From Massilia aurea (lineage in GTDB: Bacteria; Pseudomonadota; Gammaproteobacteria; Burkholderiales; Burkholderiaceae_D), in contig NZ_JANUGZ010000004.1 in the NCBI RefSeq assembly GCF_024753205.1, forward strand, positions 744,001 through 808,000: a stretch of DNA of 64,000 bases, written 5' to 3'. Of the stretch, positions 25,501-32,871 are shown piece by piece; the stretch's first letter is position 1, and each line of letters begins with the position of its first letter. Under the pieces are notes generated by a model. It saw only the letters and a list, made by a program, of their open reading frames with translations. It was not told the origin of the DNA and did no database searches. A program made the position numbers and the translations under genes.

Positions 25501-25698
25501 GTCGAGGCAGCGCAGGGTGTCGGCATCGATGGCATTGGACGGCGCCAGGCCGTGCCGGCGGCGCAGCAGCGCGAATGCATCGTGCAGTTCGCTGATCGTG
25601 CCAGGGTTGGGAGGCGGCTGGCAACCGGCGGCGGCCAGCTTGCGGCGCAGGTCGTCGACCTGCGATGGTGTCAGGTGGGACAGGTCACTGGGTAGCAT
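22552..25698 (-). CDS. Large patatin-like phospholipase with internal multi-span membrane domain
   Basis: This encodes 1,048 residues from the ATG at 25698, 7 bases after GGAG; a GTG 18 bases upstream is possible. The oxyanion motif SGGGVRSATFGLGALQAL is near residues 118-135 and the nucleophile Ser near 151 in STVSGGGFVGGW. The partner Asp of the catalytic dyad appears only near residue 870, in LSDGGHFDNLGIYEL. Roughly residues 210-690 between them hold about ten hydrophobic segments, so a membrane domain is inserted in the patatin fold. It probably acts on membrane lipids from the inner membrane. Substrate and role are unknown. It is 77 bases from phaM-type coding sequence upstream only through an intergenic gap, so operon membership is uncertain. 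Confidence 0.88.
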   Translation of the reverse strand: MLPSDLSHLTPSQVDDLRRKLAAAGCQPPPNPGTISELHDAFALLRRRHGLAPSNAIDADTLRCLDLDAGLLFGEVLRDELDLLRPASSEALDAGVPPDRARLRARAHSGMLTGLALSGGGVRSATFGLGALQALARCRLLGRIDYLSTVSGGGFVGGWLARCLHAHGNDIHEVEALLAPPAGRGEAPELRFLRQYSNYLSPQGGMFSADTWTLLGIYVRNTGLNLTMLVAWLCALLLLPRFAVWGVHRVVGPGGPWTRLGDAAWIAGVLLFLFAVFCIALSISSKPASSRGRRRFPLSQGAVLWCINLPLLLAGFLGSLAVWRHGGATPATLLPPQLADRPQWLLAPGVVYFIVWACGWYLAHDRASSYRGAGYTVCGAGGLAVLLVVLEATRTFAPAMLAWLPDGGAQLSWWLCGFVALVLLLALWLVMYTRLRADPPLRDLTRAELGEGLSHFACAMGALTLGTVLLLCALALLPAPGAHPLVNNAIALATFGMPAMMALFAVTMNLMIGLVGRQYSDASREWWSRQGAWTAIFALGWLAVHGVCFFLAPLLHWAWLTYAPWSNLGTLVGWLAMTAFGLKAGSGGATGARAARDPKLELVARLAPYVFTVGIFALLGSLVQLTVARPHLHCPHATLACVFQAHAAATLATRGSTLLVAFACFLGAALVLGWRVDINKFSLYMLYRNRVVRAWFGAANRARRPHPFTGFDPGDDILLAELKNARPYPIVNTALNLVDGEELAWQTRRTASFAFTPRWCGYEQGGPGGTGCYRPTAAYAAHAGVGLDDDAGVRLGMAVALSGAAASPHMGAHWSAPLNFLMTMFNVRPGRWCPNPARPTWTSSSPPIGLFSLLAELFGQLDADAGYVHLSDGGHFDNLGIYELVRRRCRLVIAVDVGSDREHAFEDLGNAIRRCATELHVRIDLDVARLAIAPASGMCSASCAAGSIRYSQADGAAGDGVILYVKPAIVGTENADLLNYRKLHPDYPHESLADGWFDEARFESYRALGEHVLAGALADAAQAAALADGGCDIGKLCAELLRRHGPAR

Positions 25699-25821
25699 GG
25701 GGCGCTCCGGCTGCACTGATCGGCCGGGAAGGGGGCCGCCCGGTCAGTTCAGCACGGTTCATGCGCGTGCGCTACCAGCACCGTCAATGGGACGCCTCAA
25801 GGCATCCATGCAGCGCTGGCG

Positions 25822-26475
25822 TCAGGTCTTGTCTGTCTTGCTGCGACCGTTGCGCCGTGCACGCGCGGCAGGTTCTTCCGATGGCGCATCAGGCGTAGTA
25901 GAAGGCGCGTCGGCGGCATTGGTGTCATCGGCAGCCGCCGCCCCCTCGGCCGGTATGGTGCTGGCCACGGCGTGACGGAACTGATCCTGCAACAGGTTCC
26001 ACCACGCCACAGCGGCCGGCATGGCGGCGCCCGTGGCATCGGGTGCGGCCTGCGCCGCATCGGGCGCTGGTGGCGGTGGCGGCGTTGGTGTTGGGGTTGG
26101 CGGCGTCGGGGCAGCCGGCGTTGCCGTCTGCGCCATCTGGGCGAAGAACTGCGCGAACGGCGCAACCGACGACTCGCCGACCTTTGTCTGGCCCATCGCC
26201 TGGGCCATGCTGTCGCCCATCGCCTTGAGCGTGGCCAGCGTGCCGCGCTGGATTTCCAGGGCCTGGATCGTACCGTGCAGCATGTTCTGGTTGAGGGTGA
26301 GCCAGGCCTCGACTGCCTTCAGGTCGGCGATCTTCTTGTCGAGGTCTTCCACCGACATGCCCGCGCCGGGCAGCGGCGGCATGCCCGGCATGGCGCCGGG
26401 GATCTGCATGCCGCCCCACAGGTTCTTGACGAATTCGAGGGTGTCGGTCATTCCTGGCATGGGCGGCTTGAGCAT
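25822..26475 (-). CDS. phaM: PhaM-family polyhydroxyalkanoate granule regulator
   Basis: This encodes 217 residues. The N-terminal half carries the PhaM signature: MTDTLEFVKNLWGG, then GMSVEDLDKKIADLKAVEAW and LTLNQNMLHGTIQALEIQRG. A Pro/Thr-rich linker follows. The C-terminus is very basic (ARARRNGRSKTDKT), as expected for the PhaM tail that binds DNA. PhaM links PHB granules to the nucleoid and activates PHA synthase in Cupriavidus. No phaC or phaP gene is in the window, so this gene stands apart from the synthase locus, which is common for phaM. Confidence 0.9.
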   Translation of the reverse strand: MLKPPMPGMTDTLEFVKNLWGGMQIPGAMPGMPPLPGAGMSVEDLDKKIADLKAVEAWLTLNQNMLHGTIQALEIQRGTLATLKAMGDSMAQAMGQTKVGESSVAPFAQFFAQMAQTATPAAPTPPTPTPTPPPPPAPDAAQAAPDATGAAMPAAVAWWNLLQDQFRHAVASTIPAEGAAAADDTNAADAPSTTPDAPSEEPAARARRNGRSKTDKT

Positions 26476-26551
26476 GTGGCGTCTCCTGTGGTGGTGCGGC
26501 TAGCGTAGCAGATAACGCCGGGGCGGACCACGCTCCGTGCACCACGGCAGC

Positions 26552-27550
26552 TTACTGCGCTGTCGCGCCGGACTGCTTGACGATCTTGCCCCACTTGACC
26601 GTCTCGCTGGCGATGAAGGCCGCGAACTGCGCTGGCGTCTCGCCGGCTGGTTCGGCGCCTTGCTCCAGCAGCTTTTTCTTGACGTCCGGGTCGGCCAGCG
26701 CCTTGAGGATCGACGCGTTCAGCCTGGTCACGACAGGGGCCGGCGTCTTGGCCGGCGCCAGCAGGCCGAACCACGATGTGGCTTCGTAGCCAGGCACGCC
26801 CGCTTCGGCGATCGTCGGCACGTCGGGCAGTGCCGGCGAGCGCTGCGCCGTGGTGACGGCCAGGGGGCGCAGCTTGCCGGCTTTGACGTGGCTGATCGCC
26901 GACGGCATATTGTCGAACATGATCGCGATGTGGTTGCCCAGCAGGTCATTGACGGCCGGCGCGCTGCCCTTGTAGGCCACGTGCTGGATGTCGACGCCGG
27001 CCATCTGCTTGAACAATTCGCCGGACAGGTGAATCGATGTGCCGCTGCCCGACGAGCCGAACGTAACCTTGCCGGGATTGGCCTTGGCATAGGCCATCAG
27101 CTCCTTGACGGTCTTGAACGGCTGCGCCGGATTGGCCGCCAGCAGGTTCGGCACCAGGGCCACGCGCGTGAGCGGGGCGAAGTCCTTGATCGGGTCGAAC
27201 CCCAGTTTCGGGTACAGGCTCTGGTTGATGGCATGGGTGCCGACCGTGCCCATGAGGATCGTGTGGCCGTCGGGCGCGGCGCGCGCCACGAGCTGGGTGC
27301 CGATATTGCCGCCTGCGCCCGCGCGGTTGTCGATGATGACCGGCTGGCCAAGGTCCTTGCTGATGAATTGCCCCAGCACGCGCGCCAGGATGTCGGTCGT
27401 GCCGCCGGCCGAGAACGGGACGATGATCGTGATGGCCTTGGTGGGGAAGGCCTGGGCCTGCGCCGCCAGCGGCGTCAGGGCCAGCAGGCCGAAGGCCGAC
27501 GCAGCGGCGAGGGTGAGGGTACGGCGGGTCGACAAAAAGGTACGTGACAT
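26552..27550 (-). CDS. Bug-family periplasmic solute-binding receptor (tripartite tricarboxylate transporter type)
   Basis: This encodes 332 residues from the ATG at 27550 after GGAGACAC. It opens with a signal peptide (TLAAASAFGLLALTPLAAQA). The mature protein has the Bug pattern: ITIIVPFSAGGTTDILAR, then VIIDNRAGAGGNIGTQLV, GKVTFGSSGSGTSIHL and LLAPAKTPAPVV. Bug receptors bind carboxylates and related small molecules in the periplasm; many work with TctAB-type permeases, which are not in the window. Its place after the SDR and CoA-transferase genes suggests an aromatic acid or dicarboxylate ligand, which is inference from context. Confidence 0.93.
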   Translation of the reverse strand: MSRTFLSTRRTLTLAAASAFGLLALTPLAAQAQAFPTKAITIIVPFSAGGTTDILARVLGQFISKDLGQPVIIDNRAGAGGNIGTQLVARAAPDGHTILMGTVGTHAINQSLYPKLGFDPIKDFAPLTRVALVPNLLAANPAQPFKTVKELMAYAKANPGKVTFGSSGSGTSIHLSGELFKQMAGVDIQHVAYKGSAPAVNDLLGNHIAIMFDNMPSAISHVKAGKLRPLAVTTAQRSPALPDVPTIAEAGVPGYEATSWFGLLAPAKTPAPVVTRLNASILKALADPDVKKKLLEQGAEPAGETPAQFAAFIASETVKWGKIVKQSGATAQ

Positions 27551-27635
27551 GATGTGTCTCCAATAAGGACAACGGATGCGGCGAAATGGACCGGGCACGC
27601 GCGTGGACGGCAGCCAGGCCTTGTTGCAGATCGAA

Positions 27636-28364
27636 TCAGACCGGGGCCACGCCCAGCGTGGTGCCGCCACACACATACAGCACCTGGCCGGTGACGAAAC
27701 CGTTGTCGGGCGACAGGAAAAAGGCGGCGGCGCGCGCGACATCGGCCGGCGTGCCGAGGCGGCCCACCACGATACTGTCGATGATGCGCCGGGTCTGCGG
27801 CGCGCCGTCGGGATTGCTGTTGTGGAAGAGCTCGGTCGCGATCGGGCCCGGCGCCACGGCATTGACGGTGATGCCGTCGCCGCCCAGTTCGAGCGCCAGC
27901 GTGCGCGTCAGGCCGATCAGGCCGGCCTTGGTGGCGGCGTACACGATGCGCTCGGCCTTGCCCAGCGCCGCGCGCGAGGCGATGTTGACGATGCGGCCCT
28001 GTCCCGATGCGCGCAGCGCGGGCAGGAACGCCTGGACCAGAAGGATGGCGGCTTTCAGATGCAGGTCCACGACATGGTCGAGATCCTCCATCGTGGCCGT
28101 GTCGATGGTGCCGGGGCGGGTGGCGCCCGCATTGTTGACCAGCGCCGTCACGTTGTAGGCGGCCGCGATCTGCTGCGCGATCATGCGGGTCTCGTTCTGG
28201 CGCGTCAGGTCGGCCTGGAACGACACGAGCCGGTCATGCCGCCAGTCGGGCTGGCGATGGTCGAGATTGACGACCGTGCGGCCATCTGCGATCAGCGATT
28301 CGCAGATGGCCCGGCCAATGCCGGCGCTGCCGCCGGTGACCAGGGTCACGTCTTGTCGATGCAT
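27636..28364 (-). CDS. SDR-family oxidoreductase
   Basis: This encodes 242 residues from the ATG at 28364, which follows AAGGAGACAAT. It is a classical short-chain dehydrogenase: the cofactor motif TGGSAGIG at 10-17, NNAG at 77-80, catalytic Ser130, Tyr142 and Lys146 (YAATK). The C-terminal PGPIATEL loop and GQVLYVCGG end are FabG-like. The substrate is unknown. It sits 88 bases downstream of the CoA-transferase pair on the same strand and upstream of the Bug receptor, so all four genes may be co-transcribed as one catabolic unit. Confidence 0.9.
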   Translation of the reverse strand: MHRQDVTLVTGGSAGIGRAICESLIADGRTVVNLDHRQPDWRHDRLVSFQADLTRQNETRMIAQQIAAAYNVTALVNNAGATRPGTIDTATMEDLDHVVDLHLKAAILLVQAFLPALRASGQGRIVNIASRAALGKAERIVYAATKAGLIGLTRTLALELGGDGITVNAVAPGPIATELFHNSNPDGAPQTRRIIDSIVVGRLGTPADVARAAAFFLSPDNGFVTGQVLYVCGGTTLGVAPV

Positions 28365-28452
28365 ATTGTCTCCTTGTATTTTTATAGGAAAGCGCTGGCG
28401 TCGGGCGCCGGCTGCTTGACAAACCAGGGTAGGGCGGGCTTCTCCTTCGTGG

Positions 28453-29136
28453 TCAGACGCGTTGGGTGATGAGAGGGAGCTCGTCGGCGCGCGCCTGCGT
28501 CGCATCCGTCAAGGGCAGCCCGGTGAGGTGTTCGAGTTCGGCAAACGACAGGCCGTCGACGATGTCCCGCACCACCAGGCCAGCGGGCGTCACATCGAGC
28601 ACGGCCAGGTCAGTGTAGATGCGGCTCACGCACGCGAGGCCCGTGAGCGGATAGGTGCAGCGCTCGACGATCTTGCTGGCGCCGTCACGCGTCTGGTGCT
28701 CCATCATGACGAACACGCGCTTGGCGCCGATGGCCAGGTCCATCGCGCCACCCACGGCCGGAATCGCGTCCGGCGCACCGGTATGCCAGTTGGCCAGATC
28801 GCCCTGCACGGATACCTGGAACGCCCCGAGCACGCAAATGTCGAGGTGCCCGCCGCGCATCATCGCGAACGAATCGGCGTGGTGGAAGTAGCTGCCGCCG
28901 GCCAGCAGCGTCACCGGCTGCTTGCCGGCGTTGATCAGGTCTTCGTCTTCGTCGCCGGGGGAGGGCGGCGGGCCCATGCCGAGCAGGCCGTTCTCGCTGT
29001 GCAAAAAGATTTCGCGGCACGGGGGCAGGTGCGCACCGACCAGCGTCGGCAGGCCGATCCCCAGGTTTACGTAAGCGCCTTCGGGAATGTCGCGCGCGAC
29101 GCGCGCGGCGATCTGGTCGCGGGTCAAGCGTTGCAT
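28453..29136 (-). CDS. pcaJ: 3-oxoacid (probably 3-oxoadipate) CoA-transferase subunit B
   Basis: This encodes 227 residues. The family motif HSENGLLGMGP holds the catalytic Glu48 that carries the CoA thioester. VNLGIGLPTLV and GGHLDICVLGAFQVS are further conserved segments. It overlaps the A-subunit gene by 13 bases, so the subunits are co-translated. The enzyme moves CoA from succinyl-CoA to a 3-oxoacid in the cytoplasm. I choose the pcaJ name over scoB because the divergent regulator and its boxes look like PcaR; the sequence alone does not separate the two. Confidence 0.85.
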   Translation of the reverse strand: MQRLTRDQIAARVARDIPEGAYVNLGIGLPTLVGAHLPPCREIFLHSENGLLGMGPPPSPGDEDEDLINAGKQPVTLLAGGSYFHHADSFAMMRGGHLDICVLGAFQVSVQGDLANWHTGAPDAIPAVGGAMDLAIGAKRVFVMMEHQTRDGASKIVERCTYPLTGLACVSRIYTDLAVLDVTPAGLVVRDIVDGLSFAELEHLTGLPLTDATQARADELPLITQRV

Positions 29137-29801
29137 GCGGCGTCTCCCTGTACGACACGCTGGACGAAGATGCCCGGTGTGACGATGGCTTCCGGATCGA
29201 GTTCGCCCAGTTCGACCACGCGGGTGACCTGGGCGATGGTGCAGCGCGCGGCCATCGCCATGATCGGGCCGAAGTTGCGCGCGGTCTTGCGGTACACCAG
29301 GTTGCCCCAGCGGTCGCCGTGGAAGGCCTTGATCAGTGCAAAGTCGGCGTGGATCGGTGATTCGAGCACATAGTGGCGCCCGTCGATGAGGCGCGTTTCC
29401 TTGCCGGCCGCCAGATCGGTGCCGTAGCCGGTGGGCGAAAAAAAGCCGCCGATGCCGGCGCCGGCGGCGCGGATGCGCTCGGCCAGATTGCCTTGGGGCG
29501 TGAGTTCGAGCTCGATCTCGCCAGCCCGGTACAGCGCGTCGAACACGTGCGAATCGGCCTGGCGCGGGAACGAGCAGATGATCTTGCGCACGCGGCGTGC
29601 CTTGAGCAGCGCCGCCAGGCCGGTGTCACCGTTGCCGGCATTGTTGTTGACGATGACGAGGTCGCGCGCCCCTTGTGCGATCAGCGCGTCGATCAGTGCG
29701 GCCGGCATGCCGGCGGTGCCGAAGCCACCGATCAGGATGGTCGCGCCATCGGGGATGTCGGCCACCGCCGCGTCCACCGATGGGGAAATCTTGTCGATCA
29801 T
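29124..29801 (-). CDS. pcaI: 3-oxoacid (probably 3-oxoadipate) CoA-transferase subunit A
   Basis: This encodes 225 residues from the ATG at 29801 (MIDKISPSVDAAVADIPDG), which follows AAAGGACC. The A-subunit glycine motif is ILIGGFGTAGMPAALI near residues 22-38. IVNNNAGNGDTGLAALL and CSFPRQADSHVFDALY follow, then a Gly-rich GIGGFFSPTGYGTD. With PcaJ it activates 3-oxoadipate to 3-oxoadipyl-CoA, the penultimate step of protocatechuate and catechol breakdown. Other pca genes are absent from the window. It is transcribed away from the IclR-type gene through a shared control region. Confidence 0.86.
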   Translation of the reverse strand: MIDKISPSVDAAVADIPDGATILIGGFGTAGMPAALIDALIAQGARDLVIVNNNAGNGDTGLAALLKARRVRKIICSFPRQADSHVFDALYRAGEIELELTPQGNLAERIRAAGAGIGGFFSPTGYGTDLAAGKETRLIDGRHYVLESPIHADFALIKAFHGDRWGNLVYRKTARNFGPIMAMAARCTIAQVTRVVELGELDPEAIVTPGIFVQRVVQGDAACNA

Positions 29802-29830
29802 GGTGCAGGTCCTTTCCAGCGCAACGCGCG

Positions 29831-29859
29831 TTGACACTGTTCGATAATCGCCCTAATGT
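29831..29859 (+). promoter_or_regulatory. Consensus promoter with embedded PcaR-like box
   Basis: A perfect -35 (TTGACA, 29831-29836) and a -10-like TAATGT (29854-29859) are 17 bases apart and read towards the IclR-type gene. The spacer contains GTTCGATAATCGCCC (29839-29853). This differs at one of 15 positions from the PcaR site I recall for Pseudomonas putida. The same box also lies within the leader of the divergent CoA-transferase genes. Confidence 0.75.
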
Positions 29860-29930
29860 CTGATCACTGAACAGATGAACCGAGTGTAGGAGTGTGCCGG
29901 CCCGGGGCGCAAGCTGGCACGATGGAATGT

Positions 29931-29945
29931 GTTCGATTGCCGAAC
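29931..29945. promoter_or_regulatory. Second PcaR-like box (palindromic)
   Basis: GTTCGATTGCCGAAC is a perfect GTTCG-N5-CGAAC palindrome with the same first seven bases as the upstream box. It lies 30 bases before the regulator's ATG, suiting autoregulation. Confidence 0.6.
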
Positions 29946-29974
29946 GGTTTATCACGTCATTGCCAAGGAGCACC

Positions 29975-30772
29975 ATGAGTACGCCACACGAGACTGAGCC
30001 AGCTGCGGACCCCATCGCCAGTGACCCGAATTTCATGCTGTCGCTGGCGCGCGGGCTGGCGGTGCTGCAGGCGTTCAGCGACCAGCGCCGCAGCCTGACG
30101 ATTGCCCAGATCAGCCACCGCACGGCAATTCCGCGCGCCTCGGTGCGGCGCTGCCTGCACACGCTGATCGCGCTGGGCTATGCCGGGGCGGACGGCAACC
30201 AGTTCTCGCTCAAGCCCAAGGTGCTGTCGCTCGGTTACTCGTACCTGTCGTCCACGCCGCTCACGGTTTCGGCCCATCCCTACCTGAACCAGGTCAGCCG
30301 CAGCCTGAACGAATCGTGCTCGCTCGGCGTGCTGCAGGACGACGAAGTGCTGTACGTGGGGCGCTCGGCCGCCTCGCGCATCATGTCGGTGTCGCTGACC
30401 ACCGGCAGCCGCCTGCCGGCGTACTGCACGGCGCTGGGCCGCATGCTGCTGGCGCACCTGCCGGCGCCGGACCTGGACGACTACCTGGCGCGCGTGCCGC
30501 TCAAGGCCATGACCGAGCGCACGGTGGTCAATCCCGAGCGGCTCAGGGCCATCCTGGCGGACGTGCGCAGCGCCGGCTATGTGCTGGTCGAAGAAGAGCT
30601 GGAAGTCGGCCTGCGCTCGATCTCGGTCCCGGTACGCGGTGCATCGGGCAATGTGCTGGCGGCGCTGAACATCGGGGCGCACGCGGCGCGGGTGTCGCGG
30701 CGCAAGATGGAAGAAGAGTTCCTGCCGGTTCTGCGCGCGAGCGCGCAAGAGCTGTCGATCCTGTTGCCCTGA
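29975..30772 (+). CDS. pcaR: IclR-family regulator, PcaR-like
   Basis: This encodes 265 residues from the ATG at 29975 after AAGGAG. The N-terminal winged helix is typical of the PcaR/PobR branch: NFMLSLARGLAVLQAF, SDQRRSLTIAQISHRTAIPR, then ASVRRCLHTLIALGYAG. The C-terminal effector domain shows LNESCSLGVLQDDEVLYVGR, LPAYCTALGRMLLAHLP and EEELEVGLRSISVPVRGASG. PcaR proteins respond to 3-oxoadipate and activate pca genes. The divergent pcaIJ-type pair and two PcaR-like boxes support that role. The gene name is by context and family, not by test. Confidence 0.88.
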   Translation: MSTPHETEPAADPIASDPNFMLSLARGLAVLQAFSDQRRSLTIAQISHRTAIPRASVRRCLHTLIALGYAGADGNQFSLKPKVLSLGYSYLSSTPLTVSAHPYLNQVSRSLNESCSLGVLQDDEVLYVGRSAASRIMSVSLTTGSRLPAYCTALGRMLLAHLPAPDLDDYLARVPLKAMTERTVVNPERLRAILADVRSAGYVLVEEELEVGLRSISVPVRGASGNVLAALNIGAHAARVSRRKMEEEFLPVLRASAQELSILLP

Positions 30773-30817
30773 TCCCGCCACGCGTGCCCATCCCGGCGCC
30801 CGCGCTACACTAGCGTC

Positions 30818-31948
30818 ATGCCATCCGCACCGATTCTCCTTCCCCGTCGCCACCGGCTGCTGCCTGTGGTGCTGGTCGTGCTGCTGCACTGGATCGTCCT
30901 GACCGAGCTGGGGCACGTCAGCCCGGTCCTGCCGCCGGCGGCCACGCCAGGTGGCGCGCCAGTGACGCTGGTGGCCCAACTGCTGCCCGCTGCTCCGCCA
31001 GAGCCTGCGCCCGAACCGGTGCCGGTGCCCGAGGCCAGTCCGCCGCCGTTGCCCCGCGTGCCGCCGGTGCCGGTGGAGATCGCGGTGCCCGACCGGCCAG
31101 GGGACATCACGCCGGTGACCGATACGGCGCCTTCCGGGGCCGGTGCGGGCACAGCGCCGGCCACGCCGGCAGCCGAGCCCACGCCCGCAGCGCCAGCCCC
31201 GCAGGCGCCGCCAGCGTCCGCGCCGGCAGCGGCGCCGCCACCGCCGCCACCGGCAGAACCGGAAGCGCGCCGCTACGTCGTCGACATGCCGCCGCCGGCG
31301 AAGATCACGCTCGACGTCGCGCGCACCGACGCCGACGGCACCGAGTGGTCGGGCGAGGCGCTGCTGGCCTGGCAACTGAACGCGGACAGCTACCGCATTC
31401 AGATCGAAGCCGGCATCCGCGTCGTGTTCGCGCGGGTCAATCTGGTGGTGCTCAAGAGCGAGGGGGCAGTGGCCGCAACCGGTTTCGCGCCGATCACGAT
31501 GACCGAGAAGCGGCGCGGCCGCGCCATGACGGCCACCCATTTTGACTGGGGCAAGAGCCGCATCACGTTTTCGGCATCGCAAGCATCGTATGAATTGCCG
31601 GCCGGCGCCCAGGACAAGGCCAGCATCCCGCTGCAACTGGCGGCGATCGCGCGCGGCGACCCGAAACAGCTCACTGGCGCTATCGATATTTTTGTCGGCG
31701 AAGACCGCGACGCGGTGGTCTATCGCTTCACGGTGGTGGGACAGGAAGAGATCGACACCCGTCTCGGCAAACTGCAGACCTGGCACCTGACGCGCCCGCC
31801 GCAACCGGGCTCGTACAAGTCGCGCCTGGACATCTGGCTGGCCCCTGCGTATGGGTGGTATCCGGTGCGGATTCGCAATAGCGAGGCGAACGGAGCAGTA
31901 ACCACGCAAACAGTGAATAATATCGTCTTGGACCATTCAGGATCTTGA
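30818..31948 (+). CDS. DUF3108 protein with N-terminal anchor and Pro/Ala-rich linker
   Basis: This encodes 376 residues. A single hydrophobic helix (LLPVVLVVLLHWIVLTEL) near residues 14-31 should anchor it in the inner membrane. A low-complexity Pro/Ala linker runs from about 50 to 145, long enough to cross much of the periplasm. The C-terminal DUF3108 domain starts near 150 and includes TEWSGEALLAWQLNADSY, a FAPITMTEKRRG segment and LDIWLAPAYGWYPVRIR. The next gene, one base after the stop, encodes a second DUF3108 domain with a cleavable signal instead of an anchor. Function is unknown. Confidence 0.88.
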   Translation: MPSAPILLPRRHRLLPVVLVVLLHWIVLTELGHVSPVLPPAATPGGAPVTLVAQLLPAAPPEPAPEPVPVPEASPPPLPRVPPVPVEIAVPDRPGDITPVTDTAPSGAGAGTAPATPAAEPTPAAPAPQAPPASAPAAAPPPPPPAEPEARRYVVDMPPPAKITLDVARTDADGTEWSGEALLAWQLNADSYRIQIEAGIRVVFARVNLVVLKSEGAVAATGFAPITMTEKRRGRAMTATHFDWGKSRITFSASQASYELPAGAQDKASIPLQLAAIARGDPKQLTGAIDIFVGEDRDAVVYRFTVVGQEEIDTRLGKLQTWHLTRPPQPGSYKSRLDIWLAPAYGWYPVRIRNSEANGAVTTQTVNNIVLDHSGS

Positions 31949-31949
31949 T

Positions 31950-32702
31950 ATGCCTATGAACAACATTCGACACATCGGTGCAGCCCTGGCGCTGACCTTC
32001 GCACTGGGTGGCGCGTCCGCCCAGCCCGCCCATCCGGCCGTCAAGCGCGCGTTCGAATTGCCGCCATCGGCCGATCTGGCTTACGACCTGGCCGCGCGCC
32101 AGAAGGGCCTGGCCCTGAAGGGCGACGCCACCGTCAACTGGCGCGCCGGCGACGGCAAGTACGACGTGCGCGTCGCGTCGCGCGTGGCGATCCTGGGCAC
32201 GCTGCTCGACAACCAGAGCCAGGGCGTCATCGACGCCTACGGCCTGGCGCCGGCCGAGTTTTCCGAAAAACGCATGCGCAAGGATCCCACCTCGATCACG
32301 TTTGATCGTGCCGCCAAAACGATGCGGTTCTCGGAAGGCGAGAAGACCTATCCGCTCAAAGGCGGGGAGCAGGACCGCGTGTCGGTCACCTGGCAACTGG
32401 CTGCCGTGGCGCGCGCCGCCGGCGACAAGTTCAAGCCGGGCTCGGAGTGGCCGTTCTTCGTGGCGGGGCGCAGCAGCGCCGAAACCTGGACCTTCAAGGT
32501 CGTGCGGAGCGAAAAAGTCAAAACGGGCCTGGGCGAGGTCGACGCGATTCTGGTCACGCGAGCCGCCCTGAAAGGCAGCCGCGACCAGAGCGTGGACGTC
32601 TGGCTGGCGCCCGCGCACGAGTACTATCCGGTCAAGATCCGCTTCACCGAAGGCGACACGGAAACCATTGAGCAGACGCTCAAGAGCGTGACCAAGTCTT
32701 GA
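31950..32702 (+). CDS. Exported DUF3108 protein
   Basis: This encodes 250 residues. A signal peptide (HIGAALALTFALGGASA) precedes a DUF3108 domain. Its order matches the upstream gene: a DLAYDLAARQKGLALKGDAT opening, GLAPAEFSEKRMRKDP, FFVAGRSSAETWTFKV and VDVWLAPAHEYYPVKIRF. It starts one base after the previous stop, so the two proteins are made together. They are diverged tandem copies, one tethered to the inner membrane and one free in the periplasm. No enzyme motif is visible; DUF3108 is a beta-rich domain of unknown role. Confidence 0.9.
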   Translation: MPMNNIRHIGAALALTFALGGASAQPAHPAVKRAFELPPSADLAYDLAARQKGLALKGDATVNWRAGDGKYDVRVASRVAILGTLLDNQSQGVIDAYGLAPAEFSEKRMRKDPTSITFDRAAKTMRFSEGEKTYPLKGGEQDRVSVTWQLAAVARAAGDKFKPGSEWPFFVAGRSSAETWTFKVVRSEKVKTGLGEVDAILVTRAALKGSRDQSVDVWLAPAHEYYPVKIRFTEGDTETIEQTLKSVTKS

Positions 32703-32732
32703 GCCTGACCTGAGCCGCAGCGGTGTTGCAGA

Positions 32733-32752
32733 GGCTGCCCTGGCAGGCAGCC
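32733..32752 (+). terminator. Hairpin after the DUF3108 pair
   Basis: GGCTGCC pairs with GGCAGCC around a 6-base loop, 31 bases after the second DUF3108 stop. No T-run follows, so it is a weak candidate. Confidence 0.35.
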
Positions 32753-32776
32753 ATTCCGGAATTGCCCAGTCTTAAC

Positions 32777-32785
32777 TGTTATACT
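32777..32785 (+). promoter_or_regulatory. Extended -10 promoter of the MksFEB-like operon
   Basis: TGTTATACT is an extended -10 (TG-N-TATACT), 86 bases before the first ATG of the operon. No good -35 is seen, which suits an extended -10 promoter. Confidence 0.5.
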
Positions 32786-32871
32786 GACGCCCCCGCGAAG
32801 CTGGCCGGGTCTGTGGTAACAAATGCAATGCAGACCCGTCTCGGCCGCGCACGAGACTGGTTATTAACACG

